Assembly (NCBI GenBank): GCA_903895195.1
Contig: CAITSZ010000045.1
Location: forward strand, 62,001-126,000
Length of the DNA stretch: 64,000 bases
From: an uncultured Chlorobiaceae bacterium
GTDB taxonomy: Bacteria; Bacteroidota; Chlorobiia; Chlorobiales; Chlorobiaceae
Reading direction: 5' to 3'
Made by a program: the position numbers and the translations under genes. Below, piece by piece: positions 9,867 through 20,393 of this stretch; positions within the stretch are counted from its first letter, which is position 1, and each line of letters opens with the position of its first letter. The notes below the pieces were generated by a model. The model was not told where the DNA came from and searched no databases. It saw nothing but the letters and a program-made list of their open reading frames with translations.

Positions 9867-11684
9867 CTATTCGTCAATATTCAGCAGGGCAAGGAAGGCT
9901 TCCTGCGGAACCTCTACCCTGCCGACCTGTTTCATCCGTTTTTTACCCTCTTTCTGTTTTTCAAGCAGCTTGCGCTTTCTGGAGATATCGCCACCATAGC
10001 ATTTAGCAAGAACGTTTTTTCTCATTGCCGATATGGTTTCGCGCGAAATCACCTTACTGCCGATAGCTGCCTGGATAGCAACTTCATACATCTGCTTTGG
10101 AATAATTCCCTTTAACTTCAGGCAAAGCTTCTTGCCCCAGTCATAAGCTTTCGAGTGGTGAACAACTATGGAGAGAGCATCGACAGCCTCGCCATTCAGC
10201 AGTACATCAAGTTTCACCAGATCAGATTCACGGTAGCCGATGTACTCGTAATCCATCGAGGCATAACCTTTCGAAATGGATTTGAGCCTGTCGTGAAAAT
10301 CAAACACGATCTCGGCCAGAGGAAATTCAAAATGCATGATTACCCTTGTGGTATCGAGATAATCAGTAGTTTTGTATTCGCCGCGCCGCTCAATGCCAAG
10401 CTTCATGATATTACCGATATAGTCAGCCAGGGTAATAATCTGCATGCTGACATAGGGCTCTTCAACAAGATTTATCCTTGTCGTATTGGGCATTTTGGAA
10501 GGGTTGTCGACAATAACCACTTCAGAGTTGGTCATGACAACACGATACTCCACGTTTGGCACCGTGGTAATGATATTAACCCCATATTCACGCTCCAGTC
10601 GTTCCTGAACAATTTCCATGTGGAGAAGTCCGAGAAATCCGCATCTGAATCCGAAACCGAGAGCGACTGATGTTTCAGGGGTATAGACAAGGGAGGCATC
10701 GTTCAGGGTAAGTTTTTCAAGCGATTCGCGAAGATCCTCAAATTCATTTGAATTAATCGGATAGAGTCCACTGAAGACCATTGGCTTGACCTCCTTGTAA
10801 CCCATGAGTCGCTCTTTGGCCGGTGCATCGGCAAGCGTAACCGTGTCTCCAACCTTGGCATCTTTGACATCCTTGATGGAACAGATCAGGTAGCCTACAT
10901 CGCCTGATTCCAGAAGATTTTTTGGCTGACGCTTCATTCCCATGACCCCTATTTCGTCAGCAAGAAAAACCTTGTCACTGGCAAAAAAGCGGACCTTGTC
11001 GCCTTTTTTGAGCGATCCCTCAACAATACGAAGGTAGACTACAACACCACGATAGGCATCAAAGACCGAATCAAAAATCAGTGCCCTTAAAGGAAGATGA
11101 TTGTTGTCGGCAGGTGCAGGAACCCTGGCAATGATGGCTTCCATCAGTTCAGTAATCCCAAGGCCGGCTTTAGCCGATACCTGAAGGATATCCTCGCGTT
11201 TATTGCCAACAAGATCTATGATCTGGCGGGCAACGCCTTCAACATCCGATGAAGGAAGGTCAATTTTATTGATAACCGGGATAATTTCAAGACCGGCATC
11301 GAGAGCAAGGTAGAGATTGGCAATTGTCTGCGCTTCAACGCCCTGGGTAGCATCGACGATTAGAAGAGCCCCTTCGCACGCTGCAAGTGAGCGTGAAACT
11401 TCGTAGCTGAAGTCGACGTGACCGGGAGTATCGATGAGGTTTAACGTATAATCTATACCATCAGCTGCTTTGTACTTCATCTGGATTGCATGGCTCTTGA
11501 TGGTAATACCACGCTCACGCTCGAGATCCATGTCATCAAGGACCTGTGCGGAAGCCATCTGAGTGCGGTCAAGGGTATGCGTTACTTCCAGCAGGCGGTC
11601 GGCCAGAGTGGATTTTCCATGATCAATATGTGCGATAATGCAGAAGTTCCTCAGTCGGTTAACTTCTGTACTGGACAATGCCAT
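9867..11684 (-). CDS. lepA: Elongation factor 4 (back-translocating GTPase LepA)
   Basis: A ribosome-associated GTPase of 605 residues, normal for LepA. The P loop [14 protein letters not shown] (near residue 18), switch [16 protein letters not shown], the G3 motif DTPGHVDF and the G4 motif NKIDLP are present, followed by EF-G-like domains and the LepA-specific C-terminal domain ending with [18 protein letters not shown]. That C-terminal block separates LepA from EF-G. It is transcribed toward lepB. No unusual residues were seen. Confidence 0.97.
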   Translation of the reverse strand: MALSSTEVNRLRNFCIIAHIDHGKSTLADRLLEVTHTLDRTQMASAQVLDDMDLERERGITIKSHAIQMKYKAADGIDYTLNLIDTPGHVDFSYEVSRSLAACEGALLIVDATQGVEAQTIANLYLALDAGLEIIPVINKIDLPSSDVEGVARQIIDLVGNKREDILQVSAKAGLGITELMEAIIARVPAPADNNHLPLRALIFDSVFDAYRGVVVYLRIVEGSLKKGDKVRFFASDKVFLADEIGVMGMKRQPKNLLESGDVGYLICSIKDVKDAKVGDTVTLADAPAKERLMGYKEVKPMVFSGLYPINSNEFEDLRESLEKLTLNDASLVYTPETSVALGFGFRCGFLGLLHMEIVQERLEREYGVNIITTVPNVEYRVVMTNSEVVIVDNPSKMPNTTRINLVEEPYVSMQIITLADYIGNIMKLGIERRGEYKTTDYLDTTRVIMHFEFPLAEIVFDFHDRLKSISKGYASMDYEYIGYRESDLVKLDVLLNGEAVDALSIVVHHSKAYDWGKKLCLKLKGIIPKQMYEVAIQAAIGSKVISRETISAMRKNVLAKCYGGDISRKRKLLEKQKEGKKRMKQVGRVEVPQEAFLALLNIDE

Positions 11685-11762
11685 AAAATAAGCGTTAGAT
11701 TCTGTTAAAAATTCAAGGTGAGGAATATAATCAATTAATACGATTGTGGCATGGCCGAGTCG

Positions 11763-12713
11763 CTATACAAAGAGCTGATGCTGGCTATCTTGACGAAAGC
11801 CCCTGAGAAATTCAGCAGCCTCCATTGGTTTGCGACCTTCGAGCTGAATCGACCGCAGTTCAAGCCAGCCGTCGGAACATGATGCGTAGAGTTTACCGCT
11901 ATCGACAAAAACCGTTCCCGGAGAGTCTGGAGCTTTGTCAAGAGAGGGAGCGCCGTGCGAAGCTTTGAATATCTTCATGGTTTTACCGTTGAAGGTTGTC
12001 CATGCCGTTGGCTTCATGGCCAGACCCCTGATAAAATTATTGACGCTATTGACGGGCAGCGACCACGAAATACGAGTATTGTCGCGGGTAAGCTTGGGAG
12101 CTTTTGAAACGAGCGATTCATCCTGAACCGATACAACTGCCTTGCGGGAAGCAATCAGGTGAAGCGTTTTTACAACAACACCAGCACCGAGATTTGAAAG
12201 ACGGAGAGCAAGATCAGTGGCATTTTCAGCAGGCTCAATGAGCATTTTTTCCTGACTAATGATATTGCCGGTGTCGACACGCTGCTGGAGAAAGAAAGTT
12301 GTGACACCGGTTTCATTGTCACCATTGATAATCGCCCAATTAATAGGGGCTGCACCGCGGTATGCAGGAAGAAGTGATGCATGAAGGTTAAAGGTGCCGA
12401 GGGCTGCCTGCTCGAACACTGCAGGGGGCAGAATACGGAAAGCAGCCACAACAATGACATCTGCTCTGTGGGCCGTGACAATGTCAAAAAACTCTGGGCT
12501 TTTGACATCATCAGTTTCATAGACAGGAAGACCAAGAGCAATTGCGGCCTGTTTTACGGGAGAGGGTTCAGCCTCGGAATGTTTACTTCTGCGGGGTTTA
12601 TCGGACCCGGTAACAACAAGTACCAGCTCAAAATCATTATCTGCAGCAATGGCATTCAACGAAGGAACGGCGAACTCCGGCGTTCCCATAAAAATAACCC
12701 GCATGGCACTCAA
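11763..12713 (-). CDS. fmt: Methionyl-tRNA formyltransferase
   Basis: Formylates Met-tRNAfMet using 10-formyltetrahydrofolate so that translation can initiate. 316 residues is normal. The catalytic trio is visible as N109 and H111 (FNLHASLLPAYRG) and D147 (QQRVDTGNI). The C-terminal OB-like domain follows the EPAENATDL linker. The start is taken at 12713; an internal ATG three codons in (MRVIFMGTPEFA) is equally plausible. It begins 5 bases after the def stop, so def and fmt, which act at opposite ends of N-formyl metabolism, are one transcript. Confidence 0.96.
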   Translation of the reverse strand: MSAMRVIFMGTPEFAVPSLNAIAADNDFELVLVVTGSDKPRRSKHSEAEPSPVKQAAIALGLPVYETDDVKSPEFFDIVTAHRADVIVVAAFRILPPAVFEQAALGTFNLHASLLPAYRGAAPINWAIINGDNETGVTTFFLQQRVDTGNIISQEKMLIEPAENATDLALRLSNLGAGVVVKTLHLIASRKAVVSVQDESLVSKAPKLTRDNTRISWSLPVNSVNNFIRGLAMKPTAWTTFNGKTMKIFKASHGAPSLDKAPDSPGTVFVDSGKLYASCSDGWLELRSIQLEGRKPMEAAEFLRGFRQDSQHQLFV

Positions 12714-12718
12714 GAATA

Positions 12719-13270
12719 TTAAGCTGTAAGAGGTTCACGCGCAATAGGATACGCAGCAGTCACATTGCCTGAAGCAAACGCATCAAGCTCTTTCTGGATT
12801 TTTCTACGGTCGCGCTTCTCCATCCGGTCAACAAAGAGAGTGCCGTCGAGATGATCTATTTCATGCTGGAGCACCCGGGCATACATACCGGAAAACTCTC
12901 CGGTGATCTCTTCAAAATGCTCATTGCGGAATTTTAAGGTAATCGCTGAGGGGCGTTCCACGTCGCCATGAACACCTGGAAGACTTAAACAGCCCTCTTC
13001 CATGTCGTTGTAGCCTCTTACGGAAATAATATGGGGATTGATGACCACCATCGGCGCTGAATCCTCATAACTCTTCAGAGCGGAAATATCCATCACAAGG
13101 AGCCTGACCGAATGGCCGACCTGAGGAGCGGCAAGACCGATACCCGAAGCATTGCGCATGGTCTCAAACATAAAGGCTATAAGCTCTTCAACTCCCCTGT
13201 CTAGGCCTTTCAGGGGCTTGGCTTTCTTTCGAAGTATATCGTCGCTATAGATATTGATCGGTAATATCAT
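12719..13270 (-). CDS. def: Peptide deformylase
   Basis: Removes the formyl group from the N-terminus of nascent proteins. All three family motifs are present: GIGLAAPQVG (residues 43-52), EGCLSLPG with metal ligand C94, and QHEIDHLDG with H136, H140 and catalytic E137. The 183-residue length is typical of bacterial enzymes with a short C-terminal extension. It is immediately upstream of fmt in the same transcript. Confidence 0.97.
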   Translation of the reverse strand: MILPINIYSDDILRKKAKPLKGLDRGVEELIAFMFETMRNASGIGLAAPQVGHSVRLLVMDISALKSYEDSAPMVVINPHIISVRGYNDMEEGCLSLPGVHGDVERPSAITLKFRNEHFEEITGEFSGMYARVLQHEIDHLDGTLFVDRMEKRDRRKIQKELDAFASGNVTAAYPIAREPLTA

Positions 13271-13416
13271 AAATCATACTACGTTTATTTATTGTGTCTG
13301 AACCTTCCTGACAGGCTAAAAGTTGCCCAGCCAATGGCCAAGGTTTTTTCACTTGATGAGCAAATAATATGAAGCGCCGCGAAATTTCCAAAGCCTAAAG
13401 AGAAAAAGCAGGTTTG

Positions 13417-15585
13417 TTATTGCTCACCTGAAGAGTCCGGCTTCGTTTTTTTGTAGATCTTTTCAAGAAGCTTTCCAATACCATCAAAGCGTAACAACGT
13501 TTTTTTAACCGTTGAATTTTCAATACCGTCATCCACTATTCCTATTTGAACCGGATAGACAAGAATAAAACTGTTTTTCTGGAAATACCTGTTCAGGTAG
13601 GTTGGCATTTTTGCCATTTTGCTATGATAGGAGAGGTGATTTTTCCGGCTCATTACAACAATGAGGTTATCGTCATTTTTCAGCTCCCTCGACAGAACAA
13701 GAAAATCATCCCAGTCCTTGAAAACCTTATACTCTGCATTGACAATGCTGCTGGAATAGACATCCTTCAGGTAAGCAAGAGTTTGCTTTGTTGCATAAAA
13801 GAGCAGTTTTGAACCTGTATTTTTTATGACATTGATAATCTTCTGCATCCAGAGGACAAACCCTATTTCATTTTCAGCTCCGGCAGGAATAACTACTATC
13901 GTTCGTTTGATGGTTGCAAGGGGCTGAACCGGCCTATAAATAAAGGTAGTAATGTTGCACCGGCCAAGAATGTTCTCGGATGCACTGCCGAGTAACGTGT
14001 CGTTAAGGATGCTTTTCTGATGCAATCCAAAAATGAGGTCCGTGATTTTCTGCTCTCTGATGACACCGGTAATACCGTTAACCACATCGCTGTCATAACG
14101 AATCAAGCGGGTCAAGTCGAAATCGATTGACGATGCCGCAACAGCTGCTTTTTCAAGAAGTTTGCCAGCATGCTTTTCTGCAGCATCGTCACTCGTGGTG
14201 TTGTCTGCAACATGAAGGGCATAAATCCCTCTCTTGTCTTTGTTCGACTTTACAGTTGCGCTGAGATTGACAAGCTCGTCTACCGTGCCGAGGTCATTCA
14301 TGGGAATCAGTATCCGTTCTTCGGTGCCTTGGACACCTGATTCAGCTATTTCATCAACGGTATCAGCAAGAGCAATATTATGCGCACCTTTTTCTCCGAT
14401 GATTGTTGCAAGTGTGCAGGTGATCAGAATAAAGAGAATCGTACCGTTCAACACACTCTCATCAAGCAGCCTGACGGGATCTCCTTTAAGAGTATAACCG
14501 GTAATAATGTTATAACCGATCAACACCGTTGCAAGCGCGAGTGCCGCATGTGCGCTGATAAGACCAAAGATCAGCCGGCGCTGATCAAGAGAAAATCCGA
14601 ATACTCTCTGGGTAATCCAGGCTGAAAGATATTTAGCAGCCGTAGCGGCAATCGTTATAACTGCCGCAACCTTCAGTGTGTTATAATCTTTGAACAATGC
14701 ACGGATATCGATAAGCATCCCGACACCGATCAGAAAAAACGGAATAAACAGGGCATTGCCGACAAACTTGACTCTGTTCATGAGCGGTGATGTCCGGGGA
14801 ATCAGGCGGTTGAGGGCGAGACCACTGAAAAATGCCCCGATAATAGCCTCAACACCTGCAGCTTCAGCAAGAAAACCACCAAAAAAGACCATAGCCAGAA
14901 CAAAGAGGTACTGGAGCACACTGTCGTCGAAGCGCTTGAAAAACCATCGGGCTATTACAGGAAAAATCAGCAGAACAATAAGGCTGAAAAACGTCATCCC
15001 GATCACAAGCCTTATCCAGAATCCTGTCATCAACTCCCCTGACGAGATTCCGGCAATAACAGCAAGCACCAGCAAGGCAAGGGTATCGGTGATAATGGTG
15101 CCGCCAACAGCGATAGTGACCGCCTTGTTTGTGGAAACACCAAGCTTGCTGACTACGGGGTAGACTATAAGCGTATGAGAAGCAAAAATACTGCCGATGA
15201 GAATGGATGAAAATAGCGAAAAGTCAAGGATATAGAGGCCGACAATAATACCGAGAATGATAGAGATGAAAAAGGTATAGAGACCGAAGAGGAGACTCTT
15301 TCTGCTGTTTTTGCGAAAATCCTCAACATCGATTTCCAATCCGGCAAGAAACATGATATAGAGCAGGCCAACCGTTCCAAAAAGGATGATACTGCTGTCG
15401 CGAAGCATCAAATTAAACCCATGGGGTCCTATCACCGCGCCGGCAATAATAAGACTGATAAGACTCGGAATTTTCAGCCGGTTAAGGAGCAGGGGCGCAA
15501 AAAGAATGATGAAGAGTATCAGCGAAAACTGTAACACCGGATTCTTCAGCGGCAATGAAATATCAATCAGACTCATCAAGACCAT
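13417..15585 (-). CDS. CPA2-family cation/proton antiporter with C-terminal Usp-like domain
   Basis: A 722-residue membrane protein. The first ~400 residues are about a dozen hydrophobic segments of the Na+/H+ exchanger (CPA2/KefB-like) fold, with typical pieces LLYIMFLAGLEIDVEDF and GAFFSGLALNRLIP. After residue ~410 comes a soluble region of about 300 residues (from GTEERILIPMNDLGTVDEL) that looks like tandem universal-stress-protein-like domains, not the TrkA-N/RCK domain of KefB. It probably exchanges Na+ or K+ for protons at the inner membrane, controlled by nucleotide binding to the tail; this is inference. It stands alone, 146 bases upstream of def in the same direction. The ion cannot be named from sequence. 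Confidence 0.88.
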   Translation of the reverse strand: MVLMSLIDISLPLKNPVLQFSLILFIILFAPLLLNRLKIPSLISLIIAGAVIGPHGFNLMLRDSSIILFGTVGLLYIMFLAGLEIDVEDFRKNSRKSLLFGLYTFFISIILGIIVGLYILDFSLFSSILIGSIFASHTLIVYPVVSKLGVSTNKAVTIAVGGTIITDTLALLVLAVIAGISSGELMTGFWIRLVIGMTFFSLIVLLIFPVIARWFFKRFDDSVLQYLFVLAMVFFGGFLAEAAGVEAIIGAFFSGLALNRLIPRTSPLMNRVKFVGNALFIPFFLIGVGMLIDIRALFKDYNTLKVAAVITIAATAAKYLSAWITQRVFGFSLDQRRLIFGLISAHAALALATVLIGYNIITGYTLKGDPVRLLDESVLNGTILFILITCTLATIIGEKGAHNIALADTVDEIAESGVQGTEERILIPMNDLGTVDELVNLSATVKSNKDKRGIYALHVADNTTSDDAAEKHAGKLLEKAAVAASSIDFDLTRLIRYDSDVVNGITGVIREQKITDLIFGLHQKSILNDTLLGSASENILGRCNITTFIYRPVQPLATIKRTIVVIPAGAENEIGFVLWMQKIINVIKNTGSKLLFYATKQTLAYLKDVYSSSIVNAEYKVFKDWDDFLVLSRELKNDDNLIVVMSRKNHLSYHSKMAKMPTYLNRYFQKNSFILVYPVQIGIVDDGIENSTVKKTLLRFDGIGKLLEKIYKKTKPDSSGEQ

Positions 15586-16000
15586 CGCTATACAATCCAG
15601 TAGTTAATCTCTGCACCTGCAGCAATGAAAGAATATGCCGTTAGAATACCTTCGGTTACCTCAGGCAATACTGTAAAAAAGGGCTGAAAAACCTGTCCGG
15701 CGCCAGAAAAAGACACATACAAATGACGCTCATATGTTCAGCGGGAAAAATAACTTATCCGGCAATAAATATGCATATCTTTTCAGTTGAACACAAACTG
15801 CGGAGCGGGTATCAATCATGAGGGAAAGATTCTTTGGTCAAGCGGCATGAAATTTTTTCAATGTGTTCCGTAAACTTGCGCCAACAGTTTTTATTTTCTT
15901 TTTTTACGGGCTGAGATTTACCTTTCTTTCGTTGACGATCAGGGAGAGGCCTGCCGGGGTGGCGGGGTTGCATTTCAGTCAGGAACAGGTTCACTAAAGC
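15586..16000. other. Intergenic region between antiporter and proB
   Basis: This 415-base gap between divergently placed genes presumably holds the promoters of both. I see no convincing gene, RNA, repeat or hairpin with a T run. A 60-codon minus-strand frame (15812-15994) has basic, low-complexity composition and is not supported. The proB start has no strong ribosome site. Confidence 0.5.
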
Positions 16001-17086
16001 ATGAAAAATCTACAACCTATTTATAGAAAAATAGTCGTAAAAGTCGGCTCGAATGTCATTACCGGTAAAGACGGAGAGCTTGACCTTGAGATTCTCCAGA
16101 GCCTTACCGCCCAGATTGCTCAACTGCAGAAAAAAGGCATTCAGATCATTCTCGTTTCTTCGGGCGCCGTCAGTGCCGGCCGATCAGTAATAAAACCCTG
16201 CGGGACCCTGACGCCTGTTGCCGCACGCCAGATCCTGGCTTCTACGGGACAGATAAAGCTTATCAGCACCTATAACGAACTGTTTCTCAAGCACCATCTG
16301 ATAACCGCTCAGATTCTGGTCACAAAAGGCGATTTTCGGGACAGGCAGCACTATCTCAATATGCAGACATGCTTTACAGCCCTTCTGCAGCAGAGCATAA
16401 TCCCCGTCGTTAATGAAAACGATGCGGTTTCTGTTACTGAGCTGATGTTTACCGATAATGATGAACTTTCAGGCCTTATTGCTTCAATGATGGATGTGGA
16501 GGGCTATATCATTCTATCGCATGTTGACGGTTTGTTTGACCTTAAAACAGGTGATGGATCCATCATCCCGGTAATTGATCCTTCAACAAAACATTTCCAC
16601 CAGTATATCCATCCTGGAAAATCAGAATTCGGAAGAGGGGGCATGCTGACCAAATGTCATATTGCCCAGAAACTCTCAAGGCTTGGAATAACAGTGCATA
16701 TCGCCAACGGAAGAACACCTGATATTCTGCTCTCGATTCTCGGCGGGAAACAAAACGGCACAAAATTTCTGCCGCAAAAGCCAACCCATGGACCAAAACG
16801 CTGGATTGCCAACAGCGAAGGTCTGGAAAAGGGAGCTGTCACCATCAACAAGGGGGCTGAAACTGCACTTGTCAGCGATGAACAGGCCAACAGTCTTCTC
16901 CCGATCGGGATTGAATCGGTAGAAGGAATATTCTTCAAGGGGGATATTATCAAAATCCGATCAACCGAGGGAGAGGCGATCGGTTACGGGATGGCACAAT
17001 ACAGTTCGGATAAAACACTCTCGATCATTGGACAAAAGGGACATAAACCTTTAATCCACTACGATTATCTTTATATAACACCCTGA
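16001..17086 (+). CDS. proB: Glutamate 5-kinase
   Basis: First step of proline synthesis from glutamate: ATP-dependent phosphorylation to glutamyl 5-phosphate. 361 residues with an amino-acid-kinase domain (KVGSNVITG at the start, [44 protein letters not shown]) followed by a C-terminal PUA domain (from [16 protein letters not shown]), the usual two-domain form. proA begins 28 bases downstream. The whole proB-proA-lolD-hydrolase run is closely spaced and is likely one transcript. Confidence 0.97.
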   Translation: MKNLQPIYRKIVVKVGSNVITGKDGELDLEILQSLTAQIAQLQKKGIQIILVSSGAVSAGRSVIKPCGTLTPVAARQILASTGQIKLISTYNELFLKHHLITAQILVTKGDFRDRQHYLNMQTCFTALLQQSIIPVVNENDAVSVTELMFTDNDELSGLIASMMDVEGYIILSHVDGLFDLKTGDGSIIPVIDPSTKHFHQYIHPGKSEFGRGGMLTKCHIAQKLSRLGITVHIANGRTPDILLSILGGKQNGTKFLPQKPTHGPKRWIANSEGLEKGAVTINKGAETALVSDEQANSLLPIGIESVEGIFFKGDIIKIRSTEGEAIGYGMAQYSSDKTLSIIGQKGHKPLIHYDYLYITP

Positions 17087-17114
17087 AACTGCCGAAAGCA
17101 CTATAGGAATAACC

Positions 17115-18368
17115 ATGCAGGAAACCATCACCGAACAACTCAAAGCTGTCCAGCAGGCAAGCCGGGAGATTGTGACGCTCAGCGATGCTGCCATAAACAC
17201 TTTGCTGCTTGATCTTGCCGACAGCATACCCGCACATCAGGAGCTCATACTCAATGCAAACCGGCAAGATCTGGATCGAATGGATCAGGCTGATCCGATG
17301 TACGACAGACTGCTCCTGAACGCTTCGCGTCTTGAAGCCATTGCCGGGGACATCCGCAATGTCGCAACGCTTCCATCCCCTCTTGATATTGTGCTGGAAG
17401 AGCGGACTCTGCCAAATGGACTTGGCCTGAAAAAAGTCACCGTGCCGATAGGAGTAATCGGTATTATCTATGAAGCACGCCCCAACGTGACCTTCGATGT
17501 CTTCGCGCTCTGCCTGAAATCAGGCAATGCCACCGTACTGAAAGGCGGAAGTGATGCCATGTATTCGAATATTGCCATTGTCGATCTTATCCATTCGGTG
17601 CTGAAGAAGCATGCCATAAATCCTGACACACTCTACCTGCTGCCTTCTGAACGTGAGGCTGCGGCTGTAATGCTCAATGCTGTCGGGTTCATCGACATGA
17701 TCATTCCGCGGGGCAGTCAGAAACTGATCGACTTTGTCCGGAATAATGCAAAGGTTCCGGTCATCGAAACCGGTGCGGGTATTGTGCACACCTATTTTGA
17801 TAAAAGCGGTAATCTCGAGCTTGGTCAACATATTGTCTTCAATGCAAAAACCCGACGTCCGAGTGTCTGCAATGCACTCGATACACTGGTGATTCACCGT
17901 GAGCGGCTTGATGATCTTGCCCGGCTTGTCAATCCACTGGCAGAAAAACAGGTTGTGCTTTATGCTGATGAGGCCGCTTATCTGAAACTGCAGAATTCAT
18001 ACCCGGAGAACCTGTTGCACCGTGCTGAACCTGAACATTTCGGTACTGAGTTCCTCTCTCTGAAAATGTCGGTTAAAACCGTTTCATCACTTGAAGAGGC
18101 GCTTCAGCATATTGCTCACTTCAGCTCTCGCCACAGTGAGGCAATTATAGCGGATGACTCTGAAGCTAAAGAGCTGTTTTTAAAACGAGTCGATGCCGCC
18201 GTTGTCTATGCAAACACCTCAACGGCATTCACCGATGGCGCTCAGTTCGGACTTGGAGCGGAAATTGGCATCAGCACACAGAAACTCCATGCAAGAGGTC
18301 CAATGGCACTGAAAGAGCTAACAACCTACAAATGGATTATAGAGGGTAACGGCCAGACAAGACCATAG
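17115..18368 (+). CDS. proA: Gamma-glutamyl phosphate reductase
   Basis: Second step of proline synthesis: NADPH-dependent reduction of glutamyl 5-phosphate to the semialdehyde. 417 residues, normal. Aldehyde-dehydrogenase-fold motifs typical of ProA are present: [27 protein letters not shown], the catalytic-cysteine segment [15 protein letters not shown], and [20 protein letters not shown]. It is paired with proB and sits 8 bases upstream of lolD. Confidence 0.97.
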   Translation: MQETITEQLKAVQQASREIVTLSDAAINTLLLDLADSIPAHQELILNANRQDLDRMDQADPMYDRLLLNASRLEAIAGDIRNVATLPSPLDIVLEERTLPNGLGLKKVTVPIGVIGIIYEARPNVTFDVFALCLKSGNATVLKGGSDAMYSNIAIVDLIHSVLKKHAINPDTLYLLPSEREAAAVMLNAVGFIDMIIPRGSQKLIDFVRNNAKVPVIETGAGIVHTYFDKSGNLELGQHIVFNAKTRRPSVCNALDTLVIHRERLDDLARLVNPLAEKQVVLYADEAAYLKLQNSYPENLLHRAEPEHFGTEFLSLKMSVKTVSSLEEALQHIAHFSSRHSEAIIADDSEAKELFLKRVDAAVVYANTSTAFTDGAQFGLGAEIGISTQKLHARGPMALKELTTYKWIIEGNGQTRP

Positions 18369-18376
18369 AAAACAAT

Positions 18377-19069
18377 ATGCTCGAAGCAAAAAACATCAGT
18401 AAATCCTATACACTGCCAGGCCAGCGAAGCATAGAAATTCTCCGCGGACTGAATCTTTCGCTTGCAGAAGGCGAAATGGTTTCGGTGATAGGAGCTTCGG
18501 GCAGCGGAAAAACGACACTGCTGAACATGCTCGGTACCCTTGATACCCCGGACGGAGGCGACATTCTGTTTGACGGTGAGCTCCTGTTTACAAATAAAAA
18601 ATACACGCTCTCTCAAAAAACACTGGCAAAATTCAGGAACCGCAAAATAGGTTTTGTCTTTCAGTTCCATCATCTGCTTTCGGACTTTACCGCCATTGAA
18701 AATGTAGCCATGCCGGAGTTCATCGCCACAGGAAAGCTTGAACCGGCAAAAAAACATGCCGGGGAACTGCTTGCAGAACTCGGACTCCAAGAGCGGTTTG
18801 AGCACCTTCCCTCGGAGCTCTCAGGCGGTGAACAGCAGCGAGTTGCCATTGCACGCGCCCTCATGAATAACCCGAAACTTGTTCTGGCGGATGAACCAAG
18901 CGGCAACCTTGACAGCAAGAACAGTCATATGCTTTATGAGCTTATGGCCAAACTGAGCAAGGAGCGCCGAACCTCTTTTATCATCGTCACCCACAACGAA
19001 GAGTATGCCTCCATGTCCGACAGGTGCCTTCGTATGCAGGATGGAGTGCTGCACAGTTGCGAGGAGTGA
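18377..19069 (+). CDS. lolD: ABC transporter ATPase, LolD/MacB type
   Basis: A 230-residue ATP-binding subunit. Walker A GASGSGKT (residues 39-46), Q96 in the Q loop (VFQFHHLL), signature LSGGEQQR (148-155) and Walker B LVLADEPS (168-175) are all intact. The SxFHHLLxDFTAxENVxxP region is characteristic of LolD, which with LolC/E releases lipoproteins from the inner membrane. No membrane subunit is adjacent; its partner must be elsewhere. It sits 8 bases after proA and 3 bases before the next gene. LolD is the best guess, though MacB-like or FtsE-like partners are possible. Confidence 0.85.
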   Translation: MLEAKNISKSYTLPGQRSIEILRGLNLSLAEGEMVSVIGASGSGKTTLLNMLGTLDTPDGGDILFDGELLFTNKKYTLSQKTLAKFRNRKIGFVFQFHHLLSDFTAIENVAMPEFIATGKLEPAKKHAGELLAELGLQERFEHLPSELSGGEQQRVAIARALMNNPKLVLADEPSGNLDSKNSHMLYELMAKLSKERRTSFIIVTHNEEYASMSDRCLRMQDGVLHSCEE

Positions 19070-19072
19070 AAC

Positions 19073-19969
19073 TTGATAGAAAAAAACGCAATTATGGCAG
19101 GAGAAACAGAGAGCCACTTTATTGAGGTTAACGGGTTCAATGTTCATTACCGCATGGCCGGCAATGGAAAGCCGCTTGTTGTTCTTCTGCATGGCAGTTT
19201 TTTGAGTCTAAGATCGTGGCGTCTTGTTTTTGAGAAATTGGCTGAAACTGCAACCGTCATTGCATTCGACCGCCCTGCTTTTGGCTTGACATCACGCCCT
19301 CTCCCGTCAAAATCTACGAGCGTGAGTTACACTCCTGAAGCTCAGAGTGATCTGGTTATAGCACTTATCAATAAGCTCGGGTTCAGCAAAGCTGTGCTTG
19401 TTGGCAATTCAACGGGCGGCACCATAGCACTGCTGACTGCGTTGCGGCACCCCGAATGTGTTGAAGGGCTGGTGCTTGCCGACGCCATGATTTACAGCGG
19501 CTATGCGACCAGTGAGGTACCGCGGTTCATCAAACCCGCCTTGAAAGCAATGAGTCCGATTTTTGCCCGTGTGATGAAGTTCATGATCAGCAGGCTGTAC
19601 AACCGTCTCATTCGTGCCATGTGGTTCAATAAGGAAAGGCTTGGGAGTGATGTGATGATTGCGTTTCGAAGTGACCTGATGGTTGGGGAGTGGTCAAGAG
19701 CTTTCTGGGAGCTGTTCAGCGAGACGCACCATCTCAGACTGGATGAACGGCTGAAAACCATGTCGCTCCCAGCTCTCGTTATTACCGGTGAACACGATTC
19801 AATGGTGAAAAAAGAGGAGAGTATCCGGCTTGCCGGGGAGCTTCCATGCGCTGAACTGCTGGTTGTGCCCGATTGCGGACATCTTCCTCAGGAAGAACAG
19901 CCGGAGGCTTTTGTGTTTGCAGTAAGGAAGTTTCTTAAAAGAATTGAGGAACGGATAGAAAACAGATGA
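19073..19969 (+). CDS. Alpha/beta-fold hydrolase
   Basis: A 298-residue cytoplasmic alpha/beta hydrolase. The oxyanion segment VVLLHGSFLS, nucleophile elbow VGNSTGG (S113), an acid in ALVITGEHDSMV and the catalytic His in VPDCGHLPQEEQPEAF are in canonical order, with a lid region between. The substrate cannot be told. The TTG start at 19073 has a well-placed GAGGAG ribosome site; an ATG at 19094 lacks one, so the TTG is preferred. It is the last gene of the proB-proA-lolD run. Confidence 0.85.
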   Translation: MIEKNAIMAGETESHFIEVNGFNVHYRMAGNGKPLVVLLHGSFLSLRSWRLVFEKLAETATVIAFDRPAFGLTSRPLPSKSTSVSYTPEAQSDLVIALINKLGFSKAVLVGNSTGGTIALLTALRHPECVEGLVLADAMIYSGYATSEVPRFIKPALKAMSPIFARVMKFMISRLYNRLIRAMWFNKERLGSDVMIAFRSDLMVGEWSRAFWELFSETHHLRLDERLKTMSLPALVITGEHDSMVKKEESIRLAGELPCAELLVVPDCGHLPQEEQPEAFVFAVRKFLKRIEERIENR

Positions 19970-20037
19970 AGCGGACTGCTGAGTACCACACTTAGGAAAA
20001 TATCTAAACACAATTGATTATATTCAAGGAAAGTAAA

Positions 20038-20059
20038 TTAGTGCTAATATTTACACTAA
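20038..20059 (+). promoter_or_regulatory. Inverted repeat before the DUF4258/YgiT module, possible operator
   Basis: TTAGTG (20038-20043) and CACTAA (20054-20059) form perfect 6-bp arms around CTAATATTTA, which contains a TAATAT -10-like box. It lies 23 bases before the toxin-like start codon, so binding here would block the promoter. Autoregulation is inferred from the usual habit of such modules. Confidence 0.45.
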
Positions 20060-20081
20060 AAGATGCTGGATAAGGAAACCA

Positions 20082-20393
20082 TTGTCAAGTGCAATCAGGA
20101 GTGAGCGGTTCAGAATTACTGATCACGCATATGAAGAAACGCTTTCAGATAGTTTGACATTTGAAGAAGTAATAACCAGTGTTATCCATGGAGAAATAAT
20201 TGAGCATTACCCAACAGACAAGCCTTATCCAAGCTGTTTGATTTTTGGAGAAAACTATAGAAGAGAGCCGGTTCACAGTGTTTGGGCTTATAACAAAGAA
20301 AACTTATGGGCCGTATTGATAACTGTTTATCGTCCAGATCCTAAAAGATGGATTGAATGGAAAACCAAGAGAAAAAGAAATGATCCCATTTGA
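20082..20393 (+). CDS. DUF4258-type putative toxin
   Basis: A 103-residue protein of the DUF4258 family, recognised by FRITDHAYEETL near the start, GEIIEHYPTDKPYPSCLIFG in the middle, and VWAYNKENLWAVLITVYRPDPKRW near the end. DUF4258 proteins are widely found with YgiT-like zinc-finger partners and are taken to be RelE/BrnT-like toxins; activity here is inferred. The TTG start at 20082 has AAGGA 7 bases upstream and no in-frame ATG fits. It overlaps the next gene by 14 bases, the tight coupling expected for a toxin-antitoxin pair. Confidence 0.75.
   Translation: MSSAIRSERFRITDHAYEETLSDSLTFEEVITSVIHGEIIEHYPTDKPYPSCLIFGENYRREPVHSVWAYNKENLWAVLITVYRPDPKRWIEWKTKRKRNDPI

Noticed and set aside
10155-10670. 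Plus-strand frame (171 codons) opposite lepA
   Set aside because: Antisense shadow of lepA without a plausible protein pattern.
15812-15994. Minus-strand frame of 60 codons before proB
   Set aside because: Basic and low complexity (KKGKSQPVKKENKN), no ribosome site and no known relative recognised.
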